This document shows, piece by piece, positions 1 through 13,081 of a stretch of DNA of 64,000 nucleotides (the stretch's first letter is position 1; the number at the start of each line of letters is the position of its first letter). Made by a program: the position numbers and the translations under genes. The notes under the pieces are model-generated. The model worked only from the letters and a program-made list of their open reading frames with translations, had not been told where the DNA came from and did not search any database. The DNA is from Pseudomonas sp. IB20 (GTDB lineage: Bacteria; Pseudomonadota; Gammaproteobacteria; Pseudomonadales; Pseudomonadaceae): NCBI RefSeq assembly GCF_009707325.1, contig NZ_CP046103.1, positions 744,001 to 808,000 of the forward strand, written 5' to 3'.

Positions 1-3601
<3,601 letters not shown>

Positions 3602-3605
<4 letters not shown>

Positions 3606-4276
3606 TGCCGTGCCTCCAGCACATAACCCACACCGCGAATGGTGTGGATCAGCTTGACCTCACTCTGGTCATCCACCTTGGCGCGCAGGCGGCTGATGGA
3701 AACCTCCACCACGTTGGTGTCGCAGTCGAAGTTCATGTCCCACACCAGCGAAATAATCTGCGTGCGGGTCAGCACTTCGCCGGTCTGGCGCATCAGCACC
3801 TGCAGCAGCGCGAACTCCTTGGTGGTCAGGTCGATACGCCGACTGCCGCGGTACGCGCGATGGCGACGCGGGTCCAGTTCCAGGTCCAGCACACGGAACA
3901 CGTCCGGCTGTGGGATATGCTCGCTGCGCCGCAACAGGGTGCGCACCCGCGCGAGCAATTCGGGAAACTCGAAGGGTTTGACCAGGTAATCATCGGCGCC
4001 CATGTCCAGGCCCTTGATCTTGTCGGCGAGCCGGCCACGGGCAGTCAGCATCATCACGCGTTGGCTGCCGTTGCGGCGCAATTGCTCCAGCACTTCCCAG
4101 CCATCCTTGCCCGGCAGGTTGACGTCGAGAATGACCAGCTCATAGGCGTGCTGCCCTGCCAGGTGCAAGCCATCGATGCCATTGGACGCGCAGTCGACCA
4201 CATAGCCACTTTCGTTCAGGCCTTGCTGCAGGTAGTCGGCGGTTTTTTGCTCGTCCTCAACGACAAGGATACGCAT
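3602..4276 (-). CDS. Heavy-metal response regulator, OmpR/PhoB family (CzcR/CopR/CusR type)
   Basis: A 224-residue DNA-binding response regulator. The receiver domain (residues 1-115) has the acidic pocket (VVEDE), the phospho-acceptor Asp in VILDVNLPGKDGW, and the conserved Lys in DDYLVKPFEF. A winged-helix effector domain follows (about 125-220) with the recognition segment VVEVSISRLRAKVD and the usual C-terminal IRGVGYVLE. Length and motifs match CusR/CopR/CzcR closely, and I cannot separate these by eye. It is the first gene of a regulator-kinase operon, overlapping the kinase start by 4 bp, and points towards the convergent metal pump gene it probably controls. Confidence 0.9.
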
Positions 4277-4636
4277 GGGGTATTTACCTTTTTTAGGTGA
4301 AAGAAGGGCTCCATTTCCTTATGGAATCGGGTGCTTTGGGAGTAGGGAAAGTCTGAACGGTGAAGTAGCTTCAGGGTCAACTGCGACCATCGGTCGCAAC
4401 GCAGTGCCGGTGCGCAAAAAAAAACGCCCCGAGGGGCGTTAAAAATTCATCTCTTTCCAAAGGAGCTCCAAAAAAGCTTCAGAGACGAATGTTGCTCGGT
4501 GCACATAAGTTGACGCGAGTATAGGCGTTCAACTTAACGGGAAGCTGAGGCTAATATTACAGTCTTGTTACTTGTGCATTTGTGAGCAAATGTTAGTTAA
4601 GGGCGAACGAATGTAAGCACTCACCGTGGTGATTAT
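4277..4636. other. 360-bp intergenic region between the regulator gene and the porin gene
   Basis: No convincing ORF. It should hold the promoter of the minus-strand regulator-kinase operon (4277 to about 4400) and the terminator of the porin gene (4416-4440). A 7-bp inverted repeat with a 3-bp centre, TGCGACC-atc-GGTCGCA, sits at 4382-4398 and may be an operator or a small hairpin. The stretch 4500-4630 is AT-richer and I see no feature in it. Confidence 0.5.
4416..4440 (-). terminator. Rho-independent terminator of the porin gene
   Basis: Stem AACGCCCC / GGGGCGTT with a GA loop at 4423-4440, followed on the minus strand by a run of T (A7 on the plus strand at 4416-4422). It lies about 200 bp downstream of the porin stop and upstream of the regulator promoter, so it insulates the two. 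Confidence 0.8.
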
Positions 4637-5956
4637 TCAGAGTGCCACCAGTGGGTATTCGGCAATCAAGCGCACTTCCTCCAAGTCCGACTCGAAAGTA
4701 CTGGAGCGCACGGTGGCTTGGCGCAAGCGCAACGACAAATCCTTCAGGCTGCCACTTTGCACCACGTACTTGGCCTCGACGTTGCGTTCCCAGCGGCGTT
4801 GGTCCGTCAGCGGGTTGCCCGCCGAATCGCGGCGCATATACACCGAGTTGGCGTTGCTGTAATCGGCGCCGGAGCCTTTGGCGTAGCGGGTCATGAATGA
4901 CAGGCCGGGAATGCCGAACGCCTGCATGTCCAGGTCGTAACGGGCCATCCACGAGCGCTCCTTGGGCGAGTTGAAGTCGCTGTACTGGATCGAGTTGTTG
5001 AGGAAGATCGAGTCCGATTGGCGCAAGTAATCGAAGTCGTCATCGCCGTTGTTGCGCTGGTGCGACACGGCCACGCTGTGGGCGCCGACCTTTACCCCAA
5101 GCCTGGCGCTCCAGATATTGTTGTCGAATTCACCCAGCCGTTTTTTGCCTTCGTCCACGGCCTTGTAATAGTTGAAGTCGCCGAACAATGAGACGTCGTC
5201 GGTCAACGGGTAATTGGCGGCGCTGCCGAAGTAGTATTGGTCCCACGCGTCCTTCAAACGGCTGCTGTACAGGCTGACTGTCAGGTGTTTATTGACGGCA
5301 TATTCACCGCCTAGATAGCCGATCCACGGCGAGTCGACCTTGCCCGCATAGAAGGTCGCAAAGCCTTTGTTCATGCCACTTTCACTGGGTTGGCTCATGC
5401 CGCTCAGGCGTCCGCCTTGCAGGCTCAGGCCCTCAAGGCTGGTATTTTGCGCGGTGACGCCGCGAAAGCTTTCCGGCAACAAGCGCGAGTCGCCGGCTGC
5501 CACCACGGGGGTGGCGGGGAATACGTCGCCGGCCTTGATGACGGTGTCCAGCACGCGTAATTTCGCCGCGCCGCCGAATTTGCTGTAGCTGCTTTCGGGG
5601 CGGTTGTCGCTGTCCACCGGCAACACGCCGAACGAGCCCTTACCGCCGCTGCGGCCGGTGCCCGAGTCAAGTTTCAGGCCATACATGGCAAACGCATCCA
5701 GGCCGAACCCCACGGTACCTTGGGTAAAACCCGATTCGAATTTGCCGATCAAGCCCTGCGCCCAGGCTTCGGAATAGCCATTGCCGGTGGGGCTGGACTG
5801 GCCCTTGCGGTCATCACGGTTGAAGTAAAAATTGCGCGCCAGCACGCTCACGCTGCTGCCTTCGATAAAACCTTCGGGTTTGTCTTCCACGGCCACGGCG
5901 GCCAGAGGCAGTGCGGCAATCAGTGAAAAGGGTAGGGTGTAGTAAGCAATACTCAT
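4637..5956 (-). CDS. OprD-family outer-membrane porin
   Basis: A 439-residue substrate-selective porin of the OprD family (amino acids, small aromatic or organic acids, carbapenems). It has a signal peptide (MSIAYYTLPFSLIAALPLAA) and then the typical opening GFIEGSSVSVLARNFYFNRD. Other OprD features are RLPESFRG-like DSRLLPESF, many alternating beta strands such as DQYYFGSAANYPL, and the C-terminal strand EVRLIAEYPL. I chose the ATG at 5956 because AGGAG stands just upstream and the signal peptide starts there; the frame itself extends to 6070. OprD-type genes next to czcRS-like genes occur in related pseudomonads, and metal-dependent repression of OprD by CzcR is known in P. aeruginosa. Substrate unknown. 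Confidence 0.9.
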   Translation of the reverse strand: MSIAYYTLPFSLIAALPLAAVAVEDKPEGFIEGSSVSVLARNFYFNRDDRKGQSSPTGNGYSEAWAQGLIGKFESGFTQGTVGFGLDAFAMYGLKLDSGTGRSGGKGSFGVLPVDSDNRPESSYSKFGGAAKLRVLDTVIKAGDVFPATPVVAAGDSRLLPESFRGVTAQNTSLEGLSLQGGRLSGMSQPSESGMNKGFATFYAGKVDSPWIGYLGGEYAVNKHLTVSLYSSRLKDAWDQYYFGSAANYPLTDDVSLFGDFNYYKAVDEGKKRLGEFDNNIWSARLGVKVGAHSVAVSHQRNNGDDDFDYLRQSDSIFLNNSIQYSDFNSPKERSWMARYDLDMQAFGIPGLSFMTRYAKGSGADYSNANSVYMRRDSAGNPLTDQRRWERNVEAKYVVQSGSLKDLSLRLRQATVRSSTFESDLEEVRLIAEYPLVAL

Positions 5957-6182
5957 GTTTCGCTCCTGGGTGTCGGCAGTTTTCAGCTTTTTATAGGATC
6001 GGGCGTTCTTATTGATTTGGCCCAGGCTGATAGTTGCAAACCGCAGATAACGAACTCGTTGCGTGAACATTACAATTCTGGCAGCTCGCGACCACCTAAC
6101 AGATAAGTAATGTTTCAGTGAACATGGCGACAGGGTTGGTTGATTAGTCTCGTTACTGAACTTTTCAATCGAGGAACCTGTT

Positions 6183-6515
6183 ATGAACGCTTATAAAATT
6201 GGCTTGGGTGTATTAACGGCAGTCTTGTCATTTGGCGCGTTGGCCGAAGGCGGGGGTGATCGCACCTTTGCCCTGATGATGGAGCGCAATGAAAAAGCCA
6301 TGGCGGCCTACGCCGAGAAAAAGGGCAAACCGATGCCCGAGGTACAGGCCTACCGCTATGGCATGAAGCTGGACATTGCCAACGTGGTCAACGTCACACC
6401 GCCGATCCGCTCGTGCAACCCGGTGCCGTCGCGCATGACCTATGAAGACTCCAGCGGCAAGCTCAATACCCTTGAGTATCAAGTGATGGGCATCTGCCGA
6501 AACAACGGTGGTTGA
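6183..6515 (+). CDS. DUF2790 exported protein
   Basis: A 110-residue protein with an N-terminal signal peptide (cleavage probably after GALA, residue 21). The mature part carries the DUF2790 signature: [16 protein letters not shown], a conserved Cys-Pro pair in [15 protein letters not shown], then [12 protein letters not shown]. These small periplasmic proteins are common in Pseudomonas, often near copper or other metal-resistance genes, but have no established function. A good RBS (GAGGAA) precedes the ATG. It diverges from the porin gene, with 226 bp between them for both promoters. Confidence 0.85.
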   Translation: MNAYKIGLGVLTAVLSFGALAEGGGDRTFALMMERNEKAMAAYAEKKGKPMPEVQAYRYGMKLDIANVVNVTPPIRSCNPVPSRMTYEDSSGKLNTLEYQVMGICRNNGG

Positions 6516-6619
6516 TCGGGCCAAAAAACAGTTGGGGGCGGCGCAAAAAAGCGCTTCAGAAAACGCCGGCAGCGCCGATGCAGGTGAGAATCCTCTCCCA
6601 ATATGACCATCGGTGCCCC

Positions 6620-7936
6620 ATGTTCAACACCCGTTTGAAGCAGGAGCTGTCGGCTCTTCGTGAAGAGTTGTCCAGCTTGCAGCAGGTCAAGGAGAGCCTG
6701 GAAAGCGAAATGCTGTGCCTGACGCTGGACGCCGAAGGCCGGGTGGAGTGGGCGAACGCCAACTTCCTGCAAGAACTGTCGTACCAGGCTACAAACATAC
6801 TGGGGCGCCACATTGATGAGCTGGTGCCCGCATATCTGCGTCAGGACGAATTCCAGCGGCGCTTCAAGAATGCCCTGGTGCGGGGCGAACACTTCGCCGG
6901 CACCGTGCGCCTGATGCGTGGCAACGGCAAGGAAGCGTGGCTGCGTTCGATCCTGCAGCCGGTGCGCAACTCGGACGGGTGCATCAAACATTTTTCGATT
7001 TATTCCAGCGACCTCACTCGCACCATCGAGGCGTCGCGCGAGCACGAAAACCTGATCACCGCGCTGGTGCGTTCCACCGCGGTCATCGAGTTCGACCTCG
7101 GCGGGCATGTGCTGACCGCCAATGACCGATTCCTCAGCGGCATGGGTTACAGCCTGGCGCAAATCCAGGGCAAACATCACCGTATGTTCTGCGAGCCACA
7201 GGAATACAACAGCCCGGAGTATCAGCACTTCTGGAAACGTTTGAATGCCGGTGAGTTTGTTGCCGCGCGCTTCAAACGGGTCGACAGCCATGGCCGTGTG
7301 GTGTGGCTGGAGGCGACCTACAACCCGGTGCTGGATGCCAATGAACGGTTGTACAAAGTGGTCAAGTTCGCCACGGTGATCACCGATCAAGTCAATCAAG
7401 AGCAAGCGGTGGCCGAGGCCGCCAACATCGCCTACAGCACCTCGCTGCAAACCGACGACAGTGCCCAGCGCGGCAGCACCGTCGTGACCCAGGCGGTGGA
7501 TGTGATGCGTGATCTGGCCAAGCACATGCAACAGGCCGGTGATGGCATCGAGGCGCTGAACGCGCAGTCCCAAGTGATCGGCACCATCGTCAAGACCATC
7601 AGCGGCATCGCCGAGCAAACCAACCTGCTGGCACTCAATGCGGCCATCGAAGCAGCACGTGCCGGTGAGCAGGGCCGTGGCTTTGCGGTGGTGGCTGATG
7701 AAGTTCGTCAATTGGCCTCGCGTACCAGCAAGGCCACCGAGGAAATCGTCGGTGTGGTGCGTCAGAACCAGGACATGGCCCGCGATGCGGTGTCCTTGAT
7801 GACTGAAGGCCGCGAGCAGGCCGAGCAAGGTTTAGCGCTGGCGGCCGAGGCGGGCACGGTGATTGTGGAGATCCAGGACGGTGCAAAAAAGGTGGTCAGT
7901 GCGGTAGGACAATTCGCAAATCAGCTGTCGACCTAA
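6620..7936 (+). CDS. Soluble PAS-PAS methyl-accepting chemotaxis protein
   Basis: A 438-residue signal transducer with no transmembrane helix, so probably cytoplasmic. A short coiled coil (residues 1-30, [17 protein letters not shown]) is followed by two PAS domains (about 33-140 and 155-265) and an MCP signalling domain whose hairpin tip [18 protein letters not shown] and following [15 protein letters not shown] are well conserved. The protein stops about 50 residues past the tip, with a shortened second helix. The layout recalls BdlA/Aer-like receptors that feed CheA or influence biofilm dispersal through ligand or redox sensing by PAS. The ATG at 6620 is chosen because the protein family starts [10 protein letters not shown]; the frame is open upstream and the RBS is weak. 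Confidence 0.85.
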   Translation: MFNTRLKQELSALREELSSLQQVKESLESEMLCLTLDAEGRVEWANANFLQELSYQATNILGRHIDELVPAYLRQDEFQRRFKNALVRGEHFAGTVRLMRGNGKEAWLRSILQPVRNSDGCIKHFSIYSSDLTRTIEASREHENLITALVRSTAVIEFDLGGHVLTANDRFLSGMGYSLAQIQGKHHRMFCEPQEYNSPEYQHFWKRLNAGEFVAARFKRVDSHGRVVWLEATYNPVLDANERLYKVVKFATVITDQVNQEQAVAEAANIAYSTSLQTDDSAQRGSTVVTQAVDVMRDLAKHMQQAGDGIEALNAQSQVIGTIVKTISGIAEQTNLLALNAAIEAARAGEQGRGFAVVADEVRQLASRTSKATEEIVGVVRQNQDMARDAVSLMTEGREQAEQGLALAAEAGTVIVEIQDGAKKVVSAVGQFANQLST

Positions 7937-7996
7937 CCCGTGGGACTTGCGCTTGAGGTATCGTAGGTTTTTTCTTGCTTGAAGAGCCGCCCCTCC

Positions 7997-8572
7997 ATGA
8001 GCCCTACCCACCTTCTCCCCGTTCCGTTGTCCAAGGCTTACCGCTTGCTCAATCACGGGCCGACCGTGTTGGTGAGCGCGGCCCACGACGGCAAGCGCAA
8101 TATCATGGCCGCTGCCTGGGCGATGCCGCTGGATTTTGAACCGCCGAAAGTCGCCGTGGTGCTGGACAAGGCCACCTGGACCCGCCAACTGCTGGAAGGC
8201 GCCGGCACCTTCGTGCTCCAAGTGCCTTGTGTGGCCCAGGCCGATCTGGTGCAGACCGTCGGCAACACCACGGGCTCAGACACCGACAAATTCGCCGCCT
8301 ACGGCCTGCAGACGTTCAACGGTGAACACACCGAAGCGCCGCTGCTGGAAGGTTGTGTCGCCTGGCTGGAGTGCCGCCTGCTGCCCGAGCCCCACAACCA
8401 ACAGGCCTACGATTTATTCCTCGGCGAAGTCGTGGCCGCCTATGCCGACGAGCGCGTGTTCAGCGAAGGGCACTGGCACTTTGAAGGGCATGATGAGTTA
8501 CGCACCTTGCACCATATCGCCGGCGGCAATTTCCTCAGCATCGGCGAGCCCATTGTTGGGCGTCAGCTGTAA
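7997..8572 (+). CDS. Flavin reductase-like (FMN-binding split-barrel) protein
   Basis: A 191-residue protein of the flavin-reductase-like split-barrel family. It shows the typical N-terminal region VPLSKAYRLLNHGPTVLVSA, the FMN-contacting segment IMAAAWAMPLDFEPPKVAVV, and TWTRQLLEGAGTFVLQVP. Members bind FMN and either reduce it with NAD(P)H or act as flavin-dependent oxidoreductases; the substrate cannot be told here. ATG 7997 follows AAGAG; the TTG at 7979 is the other option. It stands alone between the chemoreceptor and a convergent AraC gene. Confidence 0.8.
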   Translation: MSPTHLLPVPLSKAYRLLNHGPTVLVSAAHDGKRNIMAAAWAMPLDFEPPKVAVVLDKATWTRQLLEGAGTFVLQVPCVAQADLVQTVGNTTGSDTDKFAAYGLQTFNGEHTEAPLLEGCVAWLECRLLPEPHNQQAYDLFLGEVVAAYADERVFSEGHWHFEGHDELRTLHHIAGGNFLSIGEPIVGRQL

Positions 8573-8637
8573 GCCTTACCCGCGTACGTCTGCCAGGCAG
8601 CGGATCGGCGGGGCGTTGGGCCCGTGGTGCGGCCGCT

Positions 8638-8661
8638 ATCGCAGGCAAGCCAGCTCCCACA
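8638..8661. repeat. Solo REP-like arm
   Basis: A 24-bp sequence identical to one arm of the REP pair at 42765-42860 (ATCGCAGGCAAGCCAGCTCC followed by CACA). It stands singly in the gap between two convergent genes, a usual site for Pseudomonas REP sequences. Confidence 0.75.
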
Positions 8662-8685
8662 TTGACTGCATTTCAAGCCAAAGGC

Positions 8686-9495
8686 TCAGCGCCCGAGCAT
8701 CTTCACCCAACGCGACGGCGGCATGCCGTAGGTGCTGCGAAATTGCCGTGTCATGTGGCTCTGGTCGGTGAAGCCGGCGGTCAATGCCGCATCCACCAAC
8801 GATTGGCCTTGGACGAGCAAGCTGCGCACCAGGTCCAGCCGCCGCATGGTCAGGTAGCGATAGGGGCTGGTGCCGAACAACAAGCGAAAATCCCGCGACA
8901 ACGCCCAGCGATCACGGCCGCAATGGTCGGCCATTTCATCCAGGGTGATGCTGCGGCCCAAGGCGCTGTGGATAAATTCCCGGGCGCGCTCGGCGGCGAC
9001 GTAATCGAAAGATTTACGGCTGATGATCACCCCCGATGCAGCGCTCAGCGCCTGGGCCAGGTCGTACAGAGCGTCCTGTTCCTGCATCGGGTCAATCGGG
9101 CAATCCAGGCTTTGCAGCAATACTTCGCTGGCGCGGAACAGTCGCGGGTCGGTTGATAATCCGTTGTGGATAAACGGTAACGGCCTGCCGCCAAGAATCT
9201 GTTGGATTAGCGCCGGCTCCACATAAATCATGCGGTACTTGAAGCCTTCTACACTGCTGGCGCGGCCGTCATGGCATTCATCGGGGTGAATCACCATGGT
9301 CGTACCGGGCAAGCTGTGGGTCATGCTGCCGCGGTAGTGATAACTCTGCACGCCGAACAGCGTGCGCCCGATGGCGTAGGTGTCGTGGCGATGCGGGTCG
9401 AACGCAAAGCCTGCAAAGTACGCTTCGATACGGTCCAGGCCGCTGGCGTGCGGGGCGCGGTGCAGCCAATCGAGGGTAGAAGTGGGTTGGCCCAT
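8686..9495 (-). CDS. AraC-family transcriptional regulator
   Basis: A 269-residue regulator with an N-terminal cupin-like sensing domain (residues 20-150, DPHRHDTYAIGRTLFGVQSY and IHPDECHDG) and a C-terminal double helix-turn-helix of the AraC type (about 170-265). The latter shows LDEMADHCGRDRWALSRDFR for the first HTH and DAALTAGFTDQSHMTRQFRS, then GMPPSRW, for the second. The family generally activates nearby transport or catabolic genes in response to a small molecule. No obvious target is adjacent; the nearest divergent gene encodes a DUF2975 protein. Confidence 0.85.
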   Translation of the reverse strand: MGQPTSTLDWLHRAPHASGLDRIEAYFAGFAFDPHRHDTYAIGRTLFGVQSYHYRGSMTHSLPGTTMVIHPDECHDGRASSVEGFKYRMIYVEPALIQQILGGRPLPFIHNGLSTDPRLFRASEVLLQSLDCPIDPMQEQDALYDLAQALSAASGVIISRKSFDYVAAERAREFIHSALGRSITLDEMADHCGRDRWALSRDFRLLFGTSPYRYLTMRRLDLVRSLLVQGQSLVDAALTAGFTDQSHMTRQFRSTYGMPPSRWVKMLGR

Positions 9496-9687
9496 GGTGA
9501 CTGGTCACAAGTAGAGGTGGAAACACGTTAACCCAGTCTGGCGCGGGTTGTCTGTCGAGGTCTTGTACGATTGTGCGTGATCTGGATGAGCCTTTTTTAA
9601 CGGTCGCATTGCTTTGCGTTAAAAAATGATTGTTTTACGATAATTAATCTATTATTTTGTGCGCTCACTCACTCACCGAGGTTGTTT

Positions 9688-10251
9688 ATGAATACCCAAC
9701 GTCTGGCCCAGCTCAGTCAGCGCATGTCGCTGCTTACCCTCTTGCTGCTTGTCGTTATGCTGGTGCTTAACACTGCCGTGTGGCTGTTTCCGGTGCTGGG
9801 TTCCTCCGCCGATGGCCTGGGGTTTGGCTTTGCCTTGACTGACCGTCTGATCGAGGCGCACGCCGCTAAAGTTGCGCTGTTCCCGTGGTGGCAGACGGCG
9901 GGTGGCATTGTGCTTTCCACCATCCCATTGATGGCGTTGGCGTCAGGCTTGAACCATCTGCGCCAACTGTTTCGCAATTACGCTCGGGGTGAGTACTTCT
10001 CCAGTGCCGCGGCGCAGCACCTGGGCAAAGTTGGGCGAGCAGTGGCGATATGGGTGCTGCTGGACTTTTTATGCGAGCCGTTGCTCAGTGTCTGGGTCAC
10101 GATGAATGAGCCGGTCGGCCAGCGATTGATTACGCTGAGTGTCACCGCGCCAAGCTTCGTCGCGTTGTTTCTCGCTGCCTGTATCGCGGTAATCGCGCGT
10201 ATCCTGTGGCAGGCCAGTGAAGTGGATTCTGAAAACCGTACTTTTGTTTGA
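9688..10251 (+). CDS. DUF2975 integral membrane protein
   Basis: A 187-residue membrane protein with four predicted TM helices (residues about 12-33, 68-90, 117-137, 155-177). It carries the DUF2975 hallmark LRQLFRNYARGEYFSSAAAQ between helices 2 and 3. The ATG at 9688 has GAGG upstream. The XRE regulator gene starts 7 bp downstream. The same membrane-protein/XRE pairing is widespread (for example YoaS-YozG in Bacillus), which suggests that the membrane protein controls the small DNA-binding partner. The region upstream (9560-9660) is AT-rich and probably holds the promoter. Confidence 0.8.
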   Translation: MNTQRLAQLSQRMSLLTLLLLVVMLVLNTAVWLFPVLGSSADGLGFGFALTDRLIEAHAAKVALFPWWQTAGGIVLSTIPLMALASGLNHLRQLFRNYARGEYFSSAAAQHLGKVGRAVAIWVLLDFLCEPLLSVWVTMNEPVGQRLITLSVTAPSFVALFLAACIAVIARILWQASEVDSENRTFV

Positions 10252-10258
10252 GATCGAA

Positions 10259-10477
10259 ATGCCCATTGTGATTGAACTGGACGTTATGCTTGCCCGGCGC
10301 AAGGTCAAATCCAAAGACCTGGCGGCCGCCATAGGGATTACCGAACAGAACCTGTCGTTGCTCAAACAAGGCAAGGTCAAGGGCATACGGCTGGGCACGT
10401 TGGATGCTATATGTGCCTACCTGGAGTGCCAGCCTGGCGACTTGTTGGTGCACACGCCTGAGCCGGCGGCCGAATAG
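10259..10477 (+). CDS. Small XRE/Cro-type helix-turn-helix regulator
   Basis: A 72-residue DNA-binding protein of the YozG-like XRE group, almost entirely one HTH domain: ELDVMLARRKVKSKDLAAAI, then GITEQNLSLLKQGKVKGIR with the recognition helix, and LGTLDAICAYLECQPGDLL. It starts 7 bp after the DUF2975 gene, so the two form an operon. Its targets are unknown; such pairs usually autoregulate. Confidence 0.82.
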   Translation: MPIVIELDVMLARRKVKSKDLAAAIGITEQNLSLLKQGKVKGIRLGTLDAICAYLECQPGDLLVHTPEPAAE

Positions 10478-10506
10478 GTTTAACCACTGACGAAGAGGGA
10501 CGCCCC

Positions 10507-11142
10507 ATGCTGTTCTCCGACTTGCCGTACGCAGCACCGTTGCTGTCGCTGGGGCTGCTTTGGGCTGTCGCGGTGGTGACGCCGGGGCCGAACTTCTTCA
10601 ACACTGCCCAACTGGCGGCGAGTTGCTCGCGTCGTCATGGCGTGGTGGCGTCCGCCGGGGTGGCCACGGGCACGGTGATATGGGGGCTGGCAGGCGGCTT
10701 GGGCATCAAGTCGCTGTTCACCGCTGCGCCCATGCTCTATCTGGCCTTCAAGATCATCGGCGGCTGCTACCTGATCTACCTGGGGCTGAAACTGTTCAAG
10801 CGTTCGGCTCCTATCAATCAAGCCGCATTGCCTGACGAGCCCCAGCGCTCGCTGTTCTCTGCCTGGCGCTTCGGTTTGCTGGGCAACTTGTCCAACCCCA
10901 AGGCCGCACTGTTCGTTGCCACGGCCTTCGCCTCGACCATGCCGCCGTCACCGTCGCCAACGTTGTTGGCGCTGGCGGTCATCACCATGGCCACCTTGTC
11001 GTTCAGCTGGTACACCAGCGTAGCCCTGGTGTTTTCCAGCGAGCGCATGGCCAATCTTTACAGCCGTTCACGCAAGTGGCTCGACCGGTTTGCCGGTGGC
11101 TGCTACCTGTTGTTTGGCGCACATCTGGTAGCGAATCGCTGA
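10507..11142 (+). CDS. LysE/RhtB-family amino-acid exporter
   Basis: A 211-residue inner-membrane exporter with about six hydrophobic segments. It has the signature VAVVTPGPNFF near the N terminus (family: TPGP), GLAGGLGIKSL, GGCYLIYLGLKLF, and the conserved FGLLGNLSNPKAALF at about residue 118. Family members export amino acids or related solutes; the substrate cannot be assigned. RBS AGAGGGA precedes the ATG. It is separated from the upstream XRE gene by 29 bp and could be co-transcribed. Confidence 0.85.
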   Translation: MLFSDLPYAAPLLSLGLLWAVAVVTPGPNFFNTAQLAASCSRRHGVVASAGVATGTVIWGLAGGLGIKSLFTAAPMLYLAFKIIGGCYLIYLGLKLFKRSAPINQAALPDEPQRSLFSAWRFGLLGNLSNPKAALFVATAFASTMPPSPSPTLLALAVITMATLSFSWYTSVALVFSSERMANLYSRSRKWLDRFAGGCYLLFGAHLVANR

Positions 11143-11186
11143 CCGCTCATGGTAAGAAGCCTTACTTTCAATAGTGAGGCCGAGTC

Positions 11187-12281
11187 ATGAGCAAGGTGCG
11201 GGTAGGTATTATTTTTGGTGGCCGTTCGGCCGAGCACGAAGTCTCGCTGCAATCGGCGCGCAATATTGTCGATGCGCTGGACCGTTCGCGCTTCGAGCCC
11301 GTGCTAATCGGCATCGACAAGGCCGGCCACTGGCACCTCAACGACACCTCGAACTTCCTGATCAACCAGGAAAACCCGGCGCTGATCGCCCTCAACCAGT
11401 CCAACCGCGAACTGGCGGTGGTGCCGGGCAAGGCCAGCCAGCAAGTGGTGGAAACCTCGGGGCAGGGCCTGCTGCAACACATCGATGTGATTTTCCCTAT
11501 TGTCCACGGCACCCTCGGTGAAGACGGCTGCCTGCAAGGCCTGCTGCGCATGGCCGACCTGCCTTTCGTCGGCTCCGACGTACTGGGTTCGGCCGTGTGC
11601 ATGGACAAGGACATCAGCAAACGCCTGCTGCGCGATGCCGGCATTGCCGTCACCCCGTTCATCACGCTGACCCGTGGCAACGCGGCGCGCACCTCCTTTG
11701 AGGCTGCGGCGAACAAACTCGGTTTGCCGATGTTCGTCAAACCCGCCAATCAGGGTTCCTCGGTGGGCGTGAGCAAAGTCGCCGACGCCGCCGAGTACCA
11801 CGCCGCCGTCGAGCTGGCCCTGGGCTTTGATGAAAAAGTGCTGGTGGAATCCGCCGTTCAAGGCCGCGAAATTGAATGTGCCGTGCTCGGCAACGACAAC
11901 CCCATCGCCAGCGGCTGCGGCGAAATCGTGGTGAGCAACGGCTTCTATTCCTACGACAGTAAATACATCGACGACCAGGCCGCCCAAGTGGTGGTGCCGG
12001 CCGATATCAGCGTTGAGGCCAGCGAGCGTATTCGCCAACTCGCCATCGAAGCGTTTGAGGTGTTGGGTTGCGCCGGGCTGGCGCGGGTCGACGTGTTTCT
12101 CACCGACGACGGCGAAGTGCTGATTAACGAAATTAACTCACTGCCTGGCTTCACTCGCATCAGCATGTACCCCAAGCTGTGGCAGGCGGCGGGGATGAGT
12201 TACAGCGAGCTGGTAAGCCGGTTGATTGAGCTGGCGCTGGAGCGGCATGCGGGGCGGAAGGGGTTGAAGATAAGCCGCTGA
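11187..12281 (+). CDS. ddlA: D-alanine--D-alanine ligase A
   Basis: A 364-residue ATP-grasp ligase that joins two D-alanines for peptidoglycan synthesis in the cytoplasm. Visible features are the N-terminal [17 protein letters not shown], the [14 protein letters not shown] loop, the ATP-binding [13 protein letters not shown], and the Mg-binding C-terminal segment [20 protein letters not shown]. The length and the insertion after residue 40 fit DdlA rather than the shorter DdlB, whose gene normally sits in the mur/fts cluster. ATG with GAG upstream. Confidence 0.95.
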   Translation: MSKVRVGIIFGGRSAEHEVSLQSARNIVDALDRSRFEPVLIGIDKAGHWHLNDTSNFLINQENPALIALNQSNRELAVVPGKASQQVVETSGQGLLQHIDVIFPIVHGTLGEDGCLQGLLRMADLPFVGSDVLGSAVCMDKDISKRLLRDAGIAVTPFITLTRGNAARTSFEAAANKLGLPMFVKPANQGSSVGVSKVADAAEYHAAVELALGFDEKVLVESAVQGREIECAVLGNDNPIASGCGEIVVSNGFYSYDSKYIDDQAAQVVVPADISVEASERIRQLAIEAFEVLGCAGLARVDVFLTDDGEVLINEINSLPGFTRISMYPKLWQAAGMSYSELVSRLIELALERHAGRKGLKISR

Positions 12282-12335
12282 TTGTTGTGGCGCGCTCCGT
12301 GCGGTAGCCTGCCAGCCATAGGGGACAGAGGCTCT

Positions 12336-13076
12336 TTAGGTTTTGCGAGCAATCCACGAATAGATCAACGTCTTCGCCTCCTCCGGGTGATGCGTCCTCC
12401 TGCGGTAGCTGGCGAAGGTCGGTGATGTGCAGTAAGTGCACACCTCACTGACTTCGATCTGCTCACGCTTAACTCCCGCCGCTTGCAGCAGCATCACCCC
12501 GTATCCACTCAAATCAAACCACGCACTTCCCGTCTGCCGCGCATGCGGCGGTGCAATCTGCGGCGCCAGCCGTGGTGCCGGCTGCTCGAAGCGCCACGGC
12601 GCTTGTCCGTCACGCCACAAGTGGCCTTGGTCCGTCTGAAACTGGGTGATAAACCCTTCGCTCACCTCGTAACAGCACGGTTTGATCGACGGCCCGATAG
12701 CGACCTGCAACTGGTCAACGGCAATGCCCTCGGCGGTAAATTGCTGCACGGCGTTGGCGATAATTCCGCTTTGCAACCCCTTCCAGCCGCCATGCACGGC
12801 GGCAACCATTTCACCACTTTTCGCGGCAATAAGAATGGGCAAGCAATCAGCGGTAATCACTGCGATTGGCGGGTGCGCGCGAGTGAGCACGCCATCGGCC
12901 TCAACGGTATTGGCCACCTGATCAGGCTGCCATTCGATCACCGTCGCACTGTGCACCTGCTTGCAGATGAACACCTCATCCGGTCGCAATGGATCATCGA
13001 TCGAACAAAACCCGTGGTCGACGCCGGGGAGGGCGCCGAGATTGTTTGCCTGTTGCAAGGGGCTCTCTGCGCTCAA
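12336..13076 (-). CDS. pgeF: PgeF/YfiH-family protein (purine nucleoside phosphorylase/laccase domain)
   Basis: A 246-residue protein of the DUF152 family, which includes multicopper-oxidase-like proteins and PgeF, the editing factor that removes misincorporated L-Ser from UDP-MurNAc. The metal-binding motifs are present: CKQVHSATV, TADCLPILI, AAVHGGWKGL, and the C-terminal CTYCTSPTFASYRR. It begins with TTG just 5 bp after the ggt stop, so the two genes are probably co-transcribed. It does not lie in the usual rluD-pgeF-clpB context and may be a paralogue. Function beyond the fold is inference. Confidence 0.8.
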   Translation of the reverse strand: MSAESPLQQANNLGALPGVDHGFCSIDDPLRPDEVFICKQVHSATVIEWQPDQVANTVEADGVLTRAHPPIAVITADCLPILIAAKSGEMVAAVHGGWKGLQSGIIANAVQQFTAEGIAVDQLQVAIGPSIKPCCYEVSEGFITQFQTDQGHLWRDGQAPWRFEQPAPRLAPQIAPPHARQTGSAWFDLSGYGVMLLQAAGVKREQIEVSEVCTYCTSPTFASYRRRTHHPEEAKTLIYSWIARKT

Positions 13077-13081
13077 TAAAG

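Noticed and set aside
6479..7828. Long minus-strand frame (449 codons) opposite the chemoreceptor gene
   Set aside because: His/Leu/Gly-rich antisense shadow of a well-conserved MCP gene; no domain recognised.
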